Shown one piece after another: positions 33,462 to 48,209 of a stretch of DNA of 64,000 nucleotides. Location of the stretch: the NCBI RefSeq assembly GCF_002019605.1, contig NZ_KV917368.1, positions 3,669,848-3,733,847 of the forward strand, read 5' to 3'. Numbering within the stretch: position 1 is the first letter of the stretch; every line of letters begins with the position of its first letter. The DNA is from Alkalihalobacterium alkalinitrilicum. GTDB taxonomy: Bacteria > Bacillota > Bacilli > Bacillales > Bacillaceae_F. The position numbers and the translations under genes are program-made. The notes under the pieces are model-generated. The model was not told the DNA's origin. It saw only the letters and a program-made list of their open reading frames with translations, and did no database searches.

Positions 33462-34457
33462 CTATCCCTCCTGTAACCTGAGCATAAGCCTCTCCATTAA
33501 TAATTGTGGATTCACATTTGAACTCAGATGTCTCTTTGCATCAAAAATAGCCGACATTTGTTTCGTGATTTTCTCTTGTGAGCTATAAAGTGCTTGGTGG
33601 TCAAGGCGTTCTAGTTGGTCAACAAATATCAGACCGTCTTTTTCTCCAAGCTGTGTGTATAATAAATCTCTATACCATAAGAGCATTAAATCAATTCCTA
33701 ACCCAAACTCTTCTTTCCCTTTAAAATGGGACAACCATTTATCTTGTAGAGTAAAGAACATTTGTTGTGGGCGAGAATAGATCTCTTCCGTTAATTGTAA
33801 CACTACATTACGTACTTGTACAATCCAGTCTTCTTGACAAAGTTGGCGAGCATCTTCTAGATTGGATGTAATTTCCGTTAAAAGTTTCGCAATAGGGTAG
33901 GAGATGCCATCCTCTTTTAACATTTGTTCCATTTCTTTCCTAGATAGTGGAGTGAACGTTAAAATTTGACTGCGGGATAAGATCGTATTTAACATTTGAT
34001 ATAAATGCTCAGTAAGAAGCACTGCAATTGTAGGTGCTTCTGGTTCTTCAAGGAACTTGAGCAAGCTATTTGCAGCACTCGGTGTCATTTTATCGGCATG
34101 ATTTATGATATAAAACTTTTGTTTTGATTCCATTCCACGATAAGAAAACTCTGTTCGTAATAGTTCAACTTGCTGTTTTTTGATTGATTGCCCATCTGGT
34201 GATATCACATGAAGATCTGGATGGTTACCAGATGAAATTCGTTTACAATCGGGACACTCATTACAAGGCTCAGCCGTTGATCGTTCTTTACAAAAATAGC
34301 TTTTTCCAAGTTGTATAGCGACTTCCATCTTACCCGTTCCTCTGCTTCCTTCAAAAACATAAGCATGAGTTAAACGATTTTTTTTTATACTGTTCGTTAA
34401 GATTTGGACAACCTTATGTTGAGTCTGATTTAGCTGCTCCCACGTCATTAACTCCAC
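33462..34457 (-). CDS. holB: DNA polymerase III delta' subunit
   Basis: A 331-aa AAA+ clamp-loader subunit. P-loop GSRGTGKME near residue 38, a Cys4 zinc site (CNECPDC with upstream Cys) near 60, and a conserved ANSLLKFLEEPEAPTIAVLL near 132. With DnaX and HolA it loads the beta clamp. It follows darA by nine bases; yaaR, present here in B. subtilis, is missing. Confidence 0.96.
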   Translation of the reverse strand: MELMTWEQLNQTQHKVVQILTNSIKKNRLTHAYVFEGSRGTGKMEVAIQLGKSYFCKERSTAEPCNECPDCKRISSGNHPDLHVISPDGQSIKKQQVELLRTEFSYRGMESKQKFYIINHADKMTPSAANSLLKFLEEPEAPTIAVLLTEHLYQMLNTILSRSQILTFTPLSRKEMEQMLKEDGISYPIAKLLTEITSNLEDARQLCQEDWIVQVRNVVLQLTEEIYSRPQQMFFTLQDKWLSHFKGKEEFGLGIDLMLLWYRDLLYTQLGEKDGLIFVDQLERLDHQALYSSQEKITKQMSAIFDAKRHLSSNVNPQLLMERLMLRLQEG

Positions 34458-34466
34458 ACCTTCATA

Positions 34467-34808
<342 letters not shown>

Positions 34809-35453
34809 TTAAGCTTTATTGGCCTTATTTAAAAGTTGTGTTATCAAATGAAATGCATTAGAATACACACTATCAAACGGTTCGTTAGCATTCACAACCT
34901 GAATTCGACCTTTATACATTTTTGTTAATTGATCATATCCTTCTAATACTTTTTTATGAAATGTCTCGCCCTCTTTATCTAGTCGATTTATTTCTCTAGC
35001 TTTATCCTTAGCAATCCTTGCTAAACCAACTTCGGGTTCTACTCTAAAATAAATCGTTAAATCGGGCCAATACTCATCAATAGCAAATTGATTAATCGTT
35101 AGAATGTTTTTAATACCAATTTCTCTCGCAAAGCCTTGATAAGCCAGACTACTATCAATAAAACGGTCACAAAGAACAATCTTCCCGTCCTGTAAAGCTG
35201 GGATAATCTTCTCTACTAAATGTTGCCTTCTTGCCGCTGCATAAAGTAACGCTTCTGTTCTACCGTCCATACTTGTATATTCCTGGTTCAATATGATTGA
35301 ACGTATTTCTTCAGATATTTGAATTCCCCCTGGTTCCCTCGTCATGACAACTTGATAACCTTCTTCTACTAGATTTTTATAAATCCTCTTTAAAACTGTT
35401 GTTTTCCCAGCACCTTCTCCACCTTCTACGGTAATAAATAAACCCTTTCTCAT
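34809..35453 (-). CDS. tmk: Thymidylate kinase
   Basis: A 214-aa kinase converting dTMP to dTDP: P-loop VEGGEGAGKTT near residue 9, TREPGG near 38, and DRFIDSSLAYQG near 95. The ATG overlaps the yaaO stop (ATGA, 35450-35453). Confidence 0.97.
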   Translation of the reverse strand: MRKGLFITVEGGEGAGKTTVLKRIYKNLVEEGYQVVMTREPGGIQISEEIRSIILNQEYTSMDGRTEALLYAAARRQHLVEKIIPALQDGKIVLCDRFIDSSLAYQGFAREIGIKNILTINQFAIDEYWPDLTIYFRVEPEVGLARIAKDKAREINRLDKEGETFHKKVLEGYDQLTKMYKGRIQVVNANEPFDSVYSNAFHLITQLLNKANKA

Positions 35454-36913
35454 TCTTCATCCTCTTTTCTCTCATCTATGATAAAAACTTTGATTCCTGT
35501 TTCAGTTATATTAGGATGGCCTTGAAATCGTGCGCCTACATCGATTAGATTTACAATTGTTGTAATTACTTCACTTGTAATGATTTCTCCTGGTATTAAC
35601 AACGGTACTCCTGGTGGATAAGGAATAACGTGTTCTGCAATAATATGGCTTACCGCTTGTTCTAACGGTATAACCGTTGTACTGTACGTTTCCATTTCCT
35701 CTTTACTTAAATATAAAGATGAAATTTTTTGCATGAACAATTTTTTTTCTATATATTTTTTTCTCACTGGTGGAAAAGGTTTCAATACCTTTTTAATAAT
35801 AGAAGTTATATGTTCCCCTTGAGTAAAAGGCAAAAGTGGTAAAATAAGCAACAAATATTCTTCATTTGCTAATTCGACAAATATTCCTTTTTCCTCTAGT
35901 AACATTTGAATCTCTACTCCAGTTAATTCACAATTCGTTCGTACTGTAATCTTTAAGGGATCTAATTTATAATTGGTAAGTTCATTTACTTCAAACACAG
36001 TTAACTGCGGGATTTCTTTTAAAAGACATTTAAACTTCTTACTACTTTCTACAATTTTTAATAGCTCAGATTCTTTTAAATTGGCAACGTAATGTCTCGC
36101 TAAGTCGAGCGAAGCCATAATTGGATAAGAAGGACTGCTTGACTGTAACATTTGTAAGTAATGTTCTACCTTTTTCTTGGAAATTGAAGAACTATTAAAA
36201 TGTAAGTAAGAACCCATCGTCATGGCTGGTAACGTTTTATGTGCAGACTGAACGACGATATCAGCACCTTGTGAAATAGCAGAAGGTGGTATTCCCTTTC
36301 CAATGCCAAAATGGGCCCCATGCGCTTCATCAACTAGTACTGGTACATTATATTTATGAGTGAACTCTATTATTTCACTTAAATCGTTTGTAACCCCATA
36401 ATAGCTAGGATTGGTTAAAAAAAGAGCTTTTGCATTTGGGTATGTCTTTAATGCAAGTATAACTGTATCTAATCTTACCCCCATAGATAAACCCGTTCCT
36501 TCATCATATTCAGGTGTTAAATATATCGGTTTTGCTTGTGCTAATTGTATGCCATTCATCACAGACTTGTGACTATCTCTTTGAACGAGGATGATATCAT
36601 TACTCGAACAAACAGATAGTAACATCGCTATATTTCCAACCGTTGAACCCCCTATCAAAAAGTAAGATGCTTTTGCCCCATAAACATTTGCCAATAACTG
36701 CTGTGCTTCTTTAATAATTGTTTGGGCATCATGAAGATCATCTAAGTCGGTTAATTCTGTGCCGTCTATCTCTAAAATTGCTTCATATTTTTCTTTTGCA
36801 AACTCTGGAAGAACACTTCCCCATTTATGACCTGGTACATGAAATGAATGAGGTTTTTTCCGAGCGTGGTTTATAACCATGGAATAAAGTGGTGTTTCTT
36901 TTTGATTTAACAT
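35450..36913 (-). CDS. yaaO: PLP-dependent Orn/Lys/Arg decarboxylase-family protein YaaO
   Basis: A 487-aa fold-type I PLP enzyme; the Schiff-base Lys sits in SAHKTLPAMT near residue 225, with the GGSTVGN cofactor loop near 88 and DEAHGAHFG near 193. Family enzymes decarboxylate basic amino acids to polyamine precursors; the substrate cannot be told from sequence. In B. subtilis xpaC and yaaN stand between csfB and yaaO; here they are absent. Confidence 0.9.
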   Translation of the reverse strand: MLNQKETPLYSMVINHARKKPHSFHVPGHKWGSVLPEFAKEKYEAILEIDGTELTDLDDLHDAQTIIKEAQQLLANVYGAKASYFLIGGSTVGNIAMLLSVCSSNDIILVQRDSHKSVMNGIQLAQAKPIYLTPEYDEGTGLSMGVRLDTVILALKTYPNAKALFLTNPSYYGVTNDLSEIIEFTHKYNVPVLVDEAHGAHFGIGKGIPPSAISQGADIVVQSAHKTLPAMTMGSYLHFNSSSISKKKVEHYLQMLQSSSPSYPIMASLDLARHYVANLKESELLKIVESSKKFKCLLKEIPQLTVFEVNELTNYKLDPLKITVRTNCELTGVEIQMLLEEKGIFVELANEEYLLLILPLLPFTQGEHITSIIKKVLKPFPPVRKKYIEKKLFMQKISSLYLSKEEMETYSTTVIPLEQAVSHIIAEHVIPYPPGVPLLIPGEIITSEVITTIVNLIDVGARFQGHPNITETGIKVFIIDERKEDEE

Positions 36914-37022
36914 AAAGCCAATCCCTTTAGTAAGCTTTTATTTGGTTTCTATTATAAAGCATTTCATCGAAACTTGCTTGTCACTATCCATTAAATAGTA
37001 ATTGGAGGATATGTAATAAATA

Positions 37023-37140
37023 AAGAAGCTGACTCACTAGTGCCGCTTCCACAAACATACGTAACTTAGTACCCGTTCATACTGTGATGGCACCTTATTC
37101 GTAGCAATGGGTTTGACACATGATTTGAGTCAGCCTCTTT
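37023..37140 (-). terminator. Long-loop terminator after csfB (GAGGCTGACTCA family)
   Basis: AAGAAGCTGACTCA at the left and TTGAGTCAGCCTCTT at the right bound about 118 bp; on the minus strand the second arm runs into TTTATTTATT. Same ends as 13682-13798. Confidence 0.65.
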
Positions 37141-37355
37141 TAATTAATCGTAGGTAATTTTATCTTTTTCATTTTCTTTAAATAGTAATGATAGTAGACA
37201 TCGTTTGGCTCTGTAATGACGATTTGCCTTTCACATTTCTCACAAATAAAATATTCAAACAAATGAATTCCTTCACTCTTTTCTTGCTCACAGATCACAC
37301 AATGCTTCTGACCTTGATTTAATAGCTTTACATTATCGATTACAATCACCCCCAT
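37140..37355 (-). CDS. csfB: Anti-sigma-G factor Gin (CsfB)
   Basis: A small protein (71 codons from the ATG at 37355) with the Gin zinc motif HCVICEQEKSEGIHLFEYFI-CEKC (residues 18-41). Gin binds sigma-G and sigma-E to hold them back. The start is unclear: the ATG lacks an SD, whereas GGGGGTG (around 37349) points to a start near 37340, where the in-frame codon is ATC and the B. subtilis protein begins. Placed next to the rRNA operon, as in B. subtilis. Confidence 0.9.
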   Translation of the reverse strand: MGVIVIDNVKLLNQGQKHCVICEQEKSEGIHLFEYFICEKCERQIVITEPNDVYYHYYLKKMKKIKLPTIN

Positions 37356-37635
37356 TATAAATTAATGGACAAGTTGATTGGAAAATATACACTTTTAAGA
37401 ATATTCATTTTATTATTAGGTATTTGCCTAAACTTACTCTTAACTATATGTTCTATGCAACGGCTTCGTGTCTGTCTCAACAAGGAAAATAGATGATTTT
37501 TGTTCCATAAGAAAAAAAGTACAAACACTTTACCTCTCGATCTCTTATTAAATGGAACCCATTGAGTTTGCAGTTATGATCCTAACTTTGATTTTATAAT
37601 ATTAACTGCCAAAAATTATCAAAAAAACATATAAA
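37356..37635. other. Intergenic stretch between csfB and the 5S terminator
   Basis: About 280 A/T-rich bases that must hold the csfB promoter. No ORF with an SD was seen, and I could not assign a clean sigma-F or sigma-G promoter. Confidence 0.4.
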
Positions 37636-37663
37636 AAGGCACAACCCACATGGGATTGTGCCT
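37636..37663 (-). terminator. rRNA operon terminator
   Basis: AGGCACAAYCCCA/TGGGTTGTGCCT stem followed by T residues on the minus strand, just after 5S. An identical stem follows the second 5S. Confidence 0.9.
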
Positions 37664-37666
37664 GGT

Positions 37667-37783
<117 letters not shown>

Positions 37784-37787
37784 TTAT

Positions 37788-37911
37788 AAAATTGTGATAA
37801 GCTTCGCATTTCTTCGTTGGCTGCGCTCCCTGCGTTGCTCATGTACCCTTCAAACGTACATTCCGCTACTCGTGAACTTGCCGCCTCGAACTACTCGCTT
37901 CTAACAATTTT
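37788..37911 (-). repeat. rRNA spacer module R3 (23S-5S spacer)
   Basis: About 124 bp with paired ends AAAATTGT/ACAATTTT and a shared core (GATAAGC at one end, CGCTTCT at the other, GTACAT-type hairpin in the middle). Related to R1, R2, R4 and R5. Confidence 0.7.
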
Positions 37912-37916
37912 CTATT

Positions 37917-38094
37917 AGGATTTTTGATAAGCTGCGAATTTCTTCGTCAGTTTCAATTCTTGCGGTGCTCCGACGTACAGGATGTACTAGTGCCGACGTT
38001 GTCACAGGACGTGACGAACTTAGTCGGTTACCTTTCCGATACGCTCCACTCCTCAGAATTTCACTTCCTCGAACTTCTTGCTTCTGAAAATCCT
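37917..38094 (-). repeat. rRNA spacer module R4 (23S-5S spacer, longer variant)
   Basis: Paired ends AGGATTTT/AAAATCCT, the same GATAAGC and GCTTCT termini, but a longer and different centre. Absent from the corresponding spacer of the second operon, where the total spacer is 182 bp shorter. Confidence 0.65.
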
Positions 38095-38200
38095 TTTTTA
38101 AGTTGTGATAAGCTTCGAAGTTCTTCGATGCTTATGATTGAGAGTCATTCTCTCAAAACTGGATAATGTACTAGAAGAATATCAACGCTTTATGTTTTGG

Positions 38201-41128
<2,928 letters not shown>

Positions 41129-41132
41129 ATTC

Positions 41133-41254
41133 GACAAATGATAAGCGGCGGATTACTTCGTTGACTGCGCTCTCTGCGTTGCTCATGTACACTTTAAACG
41201 TACATTCTGCTACTTGAGAACTTGCCACCTCGTACTCCTTGCTTCTAATTTGTC
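41133..41254 (-). repeat. rRNA spacer module R1 (16S-23S spacer)
   Basis: About 122 bp with paired ends GACAAAT/ATTTGTC. Core nearly identical to R2 (GATAAGCGGCGGATTACTTC, a GTACA...TGTAC hairpin, GTACTCCTTGCTTCT). Abuts the 23S 5' end. Confidence 0.75.
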
Positions 41255-41375
41255 TCTTAAATCTATAAAGGTTGTTGAATTCTTGACGACTCAAGTTACT
41301 CTTGGTTACACAATGTGCAACCCAGTGAAATCTTGATGTCATTTCTAGTCATTATCCAGTTTTCAAAGAACCACT

Positions 41376-41498
41376 GACGAATGATAAGCGGCGGATTACT
41401 TCGTTGGCTGCGCTCTCTGCGTTGCTCATGTACACTTTAAACGTACATTCCGCTACTCGTGAGCTTGCCGCCTCGTACTCCTTGCTTCTAATTCGTCA
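41376..41498 (-). repeat. rRNA spacer module R2 (16S-23S spacer)
   Basis: About 123 bp with paired ends TGACGAAT/ATTCGTCA. Nearly the same core as R1, 120 bp away. The end stems differ from R1 but still pair. Confidence 0.75.
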
Positions 41499-41754
41499 CT
41501 TAATTTAGAAATATATCAATTGAAAGAAGTAAATTCTTTCAAAACTGAACAAGGCAACTGACTTCAATTACAACTTGAACAGTCATCTAAGTTATACTTC
41601 TTGCAGCCTTGCATCGAGGAAGCTTACTTCGAAGCGTTGCTCGTAGACACAGATGCAAAAAGTAAATCAGAGAGTTTTGAGTTCTCTCAAAACTGAACAA
41701 AAAAGACCAAAGCGTACATACTCGAAGTATGCATCGACTAGAGTAAATACTCCA

Positions 41755-43311
<1,557 letters not shown>

Positions 43312-43410
43312 TTGAAAATAGCTTGATATAAGCTCATTGTCACAAACGTGACGTTTTTAAAACATTGACGAGATATCATGTATCTCTTTATTTCGCTTGG
43401 CTTTTTGTTC

Positions 43411-43425
43411 AGTTTTCAAAGAACT
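43411..43425 (-). promoter_or_regulatory. boxA-like antitermination element in the rRNA leader
   Basis: AGTTCTTTGAAAACT on the minus strand between promoter P2 and 16S. Similar TTTGAAAACTG blocks recur in the 16S-23S spacer (about 41357-41371, 41536-41548 and 41686-41698), consistent with NusB/NusE-dependent antitermination. Confidence 0.65.
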
Positions 43426-43453
43426 CGTTTGCTGTTTTGATAGCAACTTTATT

Positions 43454-43482
43454 ATCATAACAGATCAACTTGTTAGTGTCAA
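43454..43482 (-). promoter_or_regulatory. rRNA promoter P2
   Basis: TTGACA (43477-43482), 17 bases, TATGAT (43454-43459) on the minus strand. Confidence 0.85.
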
Positions 43483-43527
43483 CCAGTTATTTTTTTCGTT
43501 TACGCTACCTCGTCAGCGACAAGTAAT

Positions 43528-43556
43528 AATATACCACGATTAAAATTACGATGCAA
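43528..43556 (-). promoter_or_regulatory. rRNA promoter P1
   Basis: TTGCAT (43551-43556), 17 bases, TATATT (43528-43533) on the minus strand, about 74 bp upstream of P2; tandem promoters are typical of Bacillus rrn operons. Confidence 0.75.
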
Positions 43557-43572
43557 TACCTTTTTATAAAAA

Positions 43573-43606
43573 AATAGTAAGGAACTTATTTTAACGTAAG
43601 TTCCTT
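43573..43606 (-). terminator. bofA terminator
   Basis: AGTAAGGAACTTA/TAAGTTCCTTACT stem followed by ATTTTTTT on the minus strand, right after bofA and before the rRNA promoters. Confidence 0.9.
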
Positions 43607-43613
43607 ACTAACT

Positions 43614-43877
43614 TTATAATACAAAATGCTCAATAGCAATTAATAATACTACGCCTGGAATACCTAAAAATCCTGAAACTGAAGCAGTGATCATATTAAT
43701 TGGAATATGATAATCTACAAGAGAACCAAACGCATTTAAAAAGAATAAAAAAAGTGCTCCGATCATTAGCTTCACTGCTGCCTGTCCTACAAAGCGAAGC
43801 GGTTTTATAGGTGCTCCTACAATCAGCAGTAAAAATATAAGGCCTCCAATTAACGCAACGATTAAAATAGGATCCAT
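43614..43877 (-). CDS. bofA: BofA, inhibitor of pro-sigma-K processing
   Basis: An 87-aa integral membrane protein of two to three hydrophobic segments (LIVALIGGLIFLLLIV; IGALFLFFLNAFGS; the SGFLGIPGVVLLIAIEHFVL end is typical of BofA). In the outer forespore membrane it holds SpoIVFB inactive until the forespore signal. Stands upstream of the rrn operon, as in B. subtilis. Confidence 0.93.
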   Translation of the reverse strand: MDPILIVALIGGLIFLLLIVGAPIKPLRFVGQAAVKLMIGALFLFFLNAFGSLVDYHIPINMITASVSGFLGIPGVVLLIAIEHFVL

Positions 43878-44070
43878 TTTTCCACGCTCCTTTCATTACT
43901 TATTCTTATTAAAGCTGTAGCATTGCATTAGTTGTTAGATCTGCTAAAAAACAACAATGCATCCACCACAAGTCTAAGGGAAAACATATAGTTCATCTGT
44001 ATTTTTATATTTGGTCAAGCTTCTACTACTACCTATATGAAACAAAACATAAAAAAAGAACGATAGGATG

Positions 44071-44295
44071 TTAATCCTTATCGTTCCTCCGGGTTTGCCT
44101 TATTCTTGCTTCTCGTAATAAAAACATGTATTTAGCTTCAGTAACTTTTACATCGTTTAAGACCATAGGGGAAGGATCTACACTATTATTAATTAATAAC
44201 TGTTGTTTCGTTAATTTTTGTTTCATATCATCAATTAAAGACAACAATCTTTCGTTTTCTTCTTTACGTATACGGCCTTTTTTCTTAAAAAACAT
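44071..44295 (-). CDS. yaaL: DUF2508 protein YaaL
   Basis: A 74-aa basic helical protein (MFFKKKGRIRKEENERLL at the start; AKYMFLLREARIRQTR near the end) of unknown function, conserved between recR and bofA in bacilli. ATG 44295-44293 is eight bases after GGAG and gives the usual family length; a TTG 17 codons upstream would overlap recR and lacks family support. Confidence 0.85.
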   Translation of the reverse strand: MFFKKKGRIRKEENERLLSLIDDMKQKLTKQQLLINNSVDPSPMVLNDVKVTEAKYMFLLREARIRQTRRNDKD

Positions 44296-44323
44296 CTTCC
44301 ACGCTCCAATCAAAGAAAAATTG

Positions 44324-44920
44324 TTAGATTTCTCGTCTTCCTTCAATCGCTTTGGATAATGTTACTTCATCCGCATACTCTAAGTCTCCTCCCACAGGTA
44401 AACCATGGGCAATTCTGGTCACTTTTATGCCTGTAGGTTTAACTAAACGTGAAATATACATAGCTGTAGCTTCACCCTCAATATTCGGGTTCGTCGCAAT
44501 AATAATTTCTTGTACCGTTTCATCTTGTAGACGCTTTAATAGCTCTGGGATTTTAATATCCTCAGGGCCAATACCATCCATTGGAGAAATCGCTCCATGT
44601 AACACATGGTATAGACCATAGTATTCCTTCATTTTCTCCATTGCAATAACATCTTTTGCATCTTGAACAACACATATAGTTGAACGATCTCTTTTCATAT
44701 CCTCACATATTCGACACGGATCCGTATCGGTAATATTATGACACACCGAACAATATGATAGGTTACGTTTAGCGTTTACTAGTGCTTTTGCAAAGTCTAG
44801 CACATCATCTTCTTTCATATCTAGAACAAAAAAGGCCAGACGACTGGCTGTTTTGGGGCCGATGCCTGGCAATCTCATAAAGCCTTCCATTAATTTTGCT
44901 ATTGGTTCAGGATACTGCAA
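44324..44920 (-). CDS. recR: Recombination mediator RecR
   Basis: A 198-aa RecR: helix-hairpin-helix [14 protein letters not shown] near residue 17, Cys4 zinc finger ([16 protein letters not shown] near 57-72), Toprim domain ([15 protein letters not shown]) and C-terminal Walker B-like region. Works with RecO to load RecA at gaps. Operon dnaX-ebfC-recR-yaaL. Confidence 0.97.
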   Translation of the reverse strand: MQYPEPIAKLMEGFMRLPGIGPKTASRLAFFVLDMKEDDVLDFAKALVNAKRNLSYCSVCHNITDTDPCRICEDMKRDRSTICVVQDAKDVIAMEKMKEYYGLYHVLHGAISPMDGIGPEDIKIPELLKRLQDETVQEIIIATNPNIEGEATAMYISRLVKPTGIKVTRIAHGLPVGGDLEYADEVTLSKAIEGRREI

Positions 44921-44950
44921 ACAGTTTACCTCCTTAGAGTGTTACGTTGC

Positions 44951-45262
44951 TTAGAACAACCCTGGCATATTCATACCTTTTGTATACTTACCCATATCCT
45001 GTTCTACTAGCTCATCGACTTTTTTCAACGCTTCATTCATAGCTGCTAAAATTAAGTCTTGTAGCATATCTACATCATCAGGATCTACTACTTCTTCTGA
45101 AATTTTAATATCTAGAATTCGTTTATCGCCACTCGCTACAACAGTCACCATACCGCCTCCTGCTGTCGCTTCAACTGTTTTTTCCTTTAATTCTTCCTGT
45201 GCTTGCATCATCTGTTTTTGCATCTTTTGTACTTGTTTCATCATTTGTCCCATGTTCTTCAT
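44951..45262 (-). CDS. ebfC: YbaB/EbfC-family nucleoid-associated protein YaaK
   Basis: A 103-aa protein: Met/Gln-rich helix ([20 protein letters not shown]), then [11 protein letters not shown]-type strands and [17 protein letters not shown], closing with GMNMPGLF. Binds DNA as a dimer. ATG 45262-45260 has GGAGGT seven bases upstream. Confidence 0.95.
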   Translation of the reverse strand: MKNMGQMMKQVQKMQKQMMQAQEELKEKTVEATAGGGMVTVVASGDKRILDIKISEEVVDPDDVDMLQDLILAAMNEALKKVDELVEQDMGKYTKGMNMPGLF

Positions 45263-45280
45263 ATTAACTACCTCCAAATA

Positions 45281-46975
45281 TTATTTACTTTCAATAATTT
45301 CTATTAAATCCGAACCCACTAATTTAATGGCCTCATCGACAATAGGATCTTCCTCTGGTTGATCTGTATCACCACGTTGTTCTCTTAAGAAGTCTTCTTT
45401 TATTTTATCCCATTGAATTAATAAAATTGATAAGAAACTCATCTGTTTTTGGTAAACTTGCTGGACGACATTTTCCACATCGGATCTAAACTTCGATTCA
45501 ATCATATCTCTATGCATTTCGTTTTGAAATGCGAGTACAATATTATCACTTGAAGCAGCAACAGGTTTACAATCACTTAGCCAAGCTTGCGCAGGAACAC
45601 TATGTTGTTTCACTCGCTCCATTACTAAGCCCCACTGACCACTAACCGTTTGCAAATCTTGTTTGGTTGCTTTCTTTAATACTTCTTTTACTTGAGGGGA
45701 AACTGTTTTGCCTCCTAGCGAAGGGGAGCTTTTTCTTTGTAACGGTTTAGGAGCTTCTTTCCGTTTTTCACCAGCAACTAAATTTGATTGTCCAGACTTT
45801 AAGTCTTGTATTTCTTTTTCAAGACTAGCCAATTTTTTTTCAAGCGTTGTAACCTTTTCATCATCAACTACAGACTGCGTTGTTGATGATGCTGATGTTT
45901 GACACAGTTTAACAATCGCAAGCTCTAAAAATATTTTTCCTTGTGTTGCCCATTTCATTGCTTGTTGACTTTCACTAAGTAAATGAAGCCATTCATAAAT
46001 GGAAGCTTGAGAAACTTCATTTGTTAGTTTTTCAAATTGAACATCCACCTTGGCTCTCTCCAGCATTCCTTCGAGTGATGGAGCTGTTTGATATAAAAGA
46101 ATATCCCGATAATAAAAAATCAAATCTTCAATAAAGCGTTGAGGGTCTTTCCCTTCAGCCAGAAGGACATTCACTGATTTTAAAGCCTGTACCGAGTCTT
46201 TTGCCTGGATTGCATTTACAATATCCGACAAAAAGTTTTGGGAAACTGCTCCTGTTATTGAAAGTACATCCTCAAGTGTTACTGCGTTTTCTGAGTAGGA
46301 CATGGCTTGGTCTAATAAGCTAAGAGCATCACGCATCCCACCATCAGCAGCACGAGCAACCATTTGTAGAGCCTCGTCATTAACTTCAACATCGTAGTGA
46401 CTAATGATAAATTTCATTCGTTCTACTAAAGCTTCATTTGAAATTCTCTTAAAATCAAAACGTTGACAACGAGAAATAATCGTCAAAGGAATTTTATGAG
46501 GTTCTGTTGTTGCTAAAATAAACAGAACATGCTTTGGTGGCTCTTCAAGAGTTTTTAATAACGCATTAAATGCACCTGTTGATAGCATATGAACTTCATC
46601 AATAATATACACTTTATACCGAACTTCATTAGGTGCAAATTTTACTTTATCACGAATATCGCGGATTTCATCAACACCATTATTAGAAGCAGCGTCAATT
46701 TCAATCACATCAACAATCGAACCGTCAGTAATCCCTTTACATGACTTACATTCATTACATGGCTCAGGCACTGGCGCTCGATCACAATTAATTGCTTTTG
46801 CAACAATTTTAGCGGCGCTGGTTTTTCCTGTTCCCCTAGGTCCTGTGAAGAGATAAGCATGGGAAAACTTATTATGTACTAAAGCATTTTGCAACGTCTT
46901 CGTAATATGTTCTTGTCCAGCAATATCTCTCAACTGCTGAGGTCTCCATACACGATATAGTGCTTGATATCCCAA
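45281..46975 (-). CDS. dnaX: DNA polymerase III gamma/tau subunit
   Basis: A 564-aa clamp-loader ATPase: P-loop GPRGTGKTSAAK near residue 45, Cys4 zinc site CNECKSC near 76, DEVHML near 120, sensor 1 LATTEPHKIPLTI near 152, then a charged linker (about 360-430) and a tau C-terminal domain that contacts the polymerase. No obvious slippery site for a shorter gamma form was noticed. Pairs with holB encoded at 33462-34457. Confidence 0.97.
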   Translation of the reverse strand: MGYQALYRVWRPQQLRDIAGQEHITKTLQNALVHNKFSHAYLFTGPRGTGKTSAAKIVAKAINCDRAPVPEPCNECKSCKGITDGSIVDVIEIDAASNNGVDEIRDIRDKVKFAPNEVRYKVYIIDEVHMLSTGAFNALLKTLEEPPKHVLFILATTEPHKIPLTIISRCQRFDFKRISNEALVERMKFIISHYDVEVNDEALQMVARAADGGMRDALSLLDQAMSYSENAVTLEDVLSITGAVSQNFLSDIVNAIQAKDSVQALKSVNVLLAEGKDPQRFIEDLIFYYRDILLYQTAPSLEGMLERAKVDVQFEKLTNEVSQASIYEWLHLLSESQQAMKWATQGKIFLELAIVKLCQTSASSTTQSVVDDEKVTTLEKKLASLEKEIQDLKSGQSNLVAGEKRKEAPKPLQRKSSPSLGGKTVSPQVKEVLKKATKQDLQTVSGQWGLVMERVKQHSVPAQAWLSDCKPVAASSDNIVLAFQNEMHRDMIESKFRSDVENVVQQVYQKQMSFLSILLIQWDKIKEDFLREQRGDTDQPEEDPIVDEAIKLVGSDLIEIIESK

Positions 46976-47045
46976 CTCCTACTCCTCCTCGGTCACTATT
47001 GCTTTCATTATACCTTAATTCGCCTACTATTTTCAAAAGACAAAT

Positions 47046-47075
47046 AAAAAAACAGCTTATAATAAGCTGTTTTAC
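47046..47075 (-). terminator. scr terminator
   Basis: AAACAGCTTAT/ATAAGCTGTTT stem followed by TTTTTATT on the minus strand, just after the SRP RNA. Confidence 0.9.
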
Positions 47076-47091
47076 ATTTATTTTAAATTTA

Positions 47092-47364
47092 AAGCCGTGC
47101 ACCTTCCTTCGATCAAGTTGCCCCAAGCGTTACCTAAGCAGTTAGCTCGGCCCAGGCGACTCTGCGGCACACGGAAGGGGCCACTTACTGCTGCTTCCTT
47201 CCGGACCTGACAGGGTTCATGGGTTTCCGTTGCGCAGAACCCAAGCGTCAACACCACTTACTTAGGTCAGACCTCACGACAACAAGACCTCGAGAAGGGA
47301 TTCAGCCTCGCTACAGCGGATTGCGAGTACAGGGCACCGCTACCTCCCCACCTAGCACGACAAA
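47092..47364 (-). ncRNA. scr: Signal recognition particle RNA (scRNA, long Bacillus type)
   Basis: About 273 nt, close in length to the ~271-nt B. subtilis scRNA. The 5' Alu-type domain (GGGGAGGTAGCGGTGCCCTG), the central CCCTTCTCGAGG and the conserved apical S-domain loop (CAGGTCCGGAAGGAAGCAGC) are present, and it ends in GGTGCACGGC. It binds Ffh for membrane targeting. Position between tadA and dnaX is as in B. subtilis. Confidence 0.97.
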
Positions 47365-47408
47365 TTTAATAACAATTTTAGGTGCGCCTCTTATGTGACG
47401 CATAATTT

Positions 47409-47437
47409 AGTATAGAGGTTTTCAATATAAAATGCAA
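47409..47437 (-). promoter_or_regulatory. scr promoter (sigma-A)
   Basis: TTGCAT (47432-47437), 17 bases, TATACT (47409-47414) on the minus strand. Expected start is about 35-40 bases upstream of the mature RNA end. Confidence 0.7.
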
Positions 47438-47523
47438 TAGCAATACTTTCGTCTATTGGTTATTATTTCTGAGAACTTCAGCATGTACCTCTTCTGTATT
47501 AAGTATATCATAATAACGTCAAA

Positions 47524-48140
<617 letters not shown>

Positions 48141-48209
48141 AAACCCATTCCTCTCTTACTACACTCTATTAAAAGTATTGTTCACTCAGTTCTTCTTATT
48201 CACTAATTG

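Noticed and set aside
37788-37911. Spacer module as a tRNA or small ORF
   Set aside because: No acceptor stem or T-arm and no conserved frame between the related copies; the paired ends fit a folded spacer better.
45281-46975. Programmed frameshift in dnaX
   Set aside because: No A-rich slippery heptamer with a following hairpin was noticed in the middle of the gene; the frame is continuous for 564 aa.
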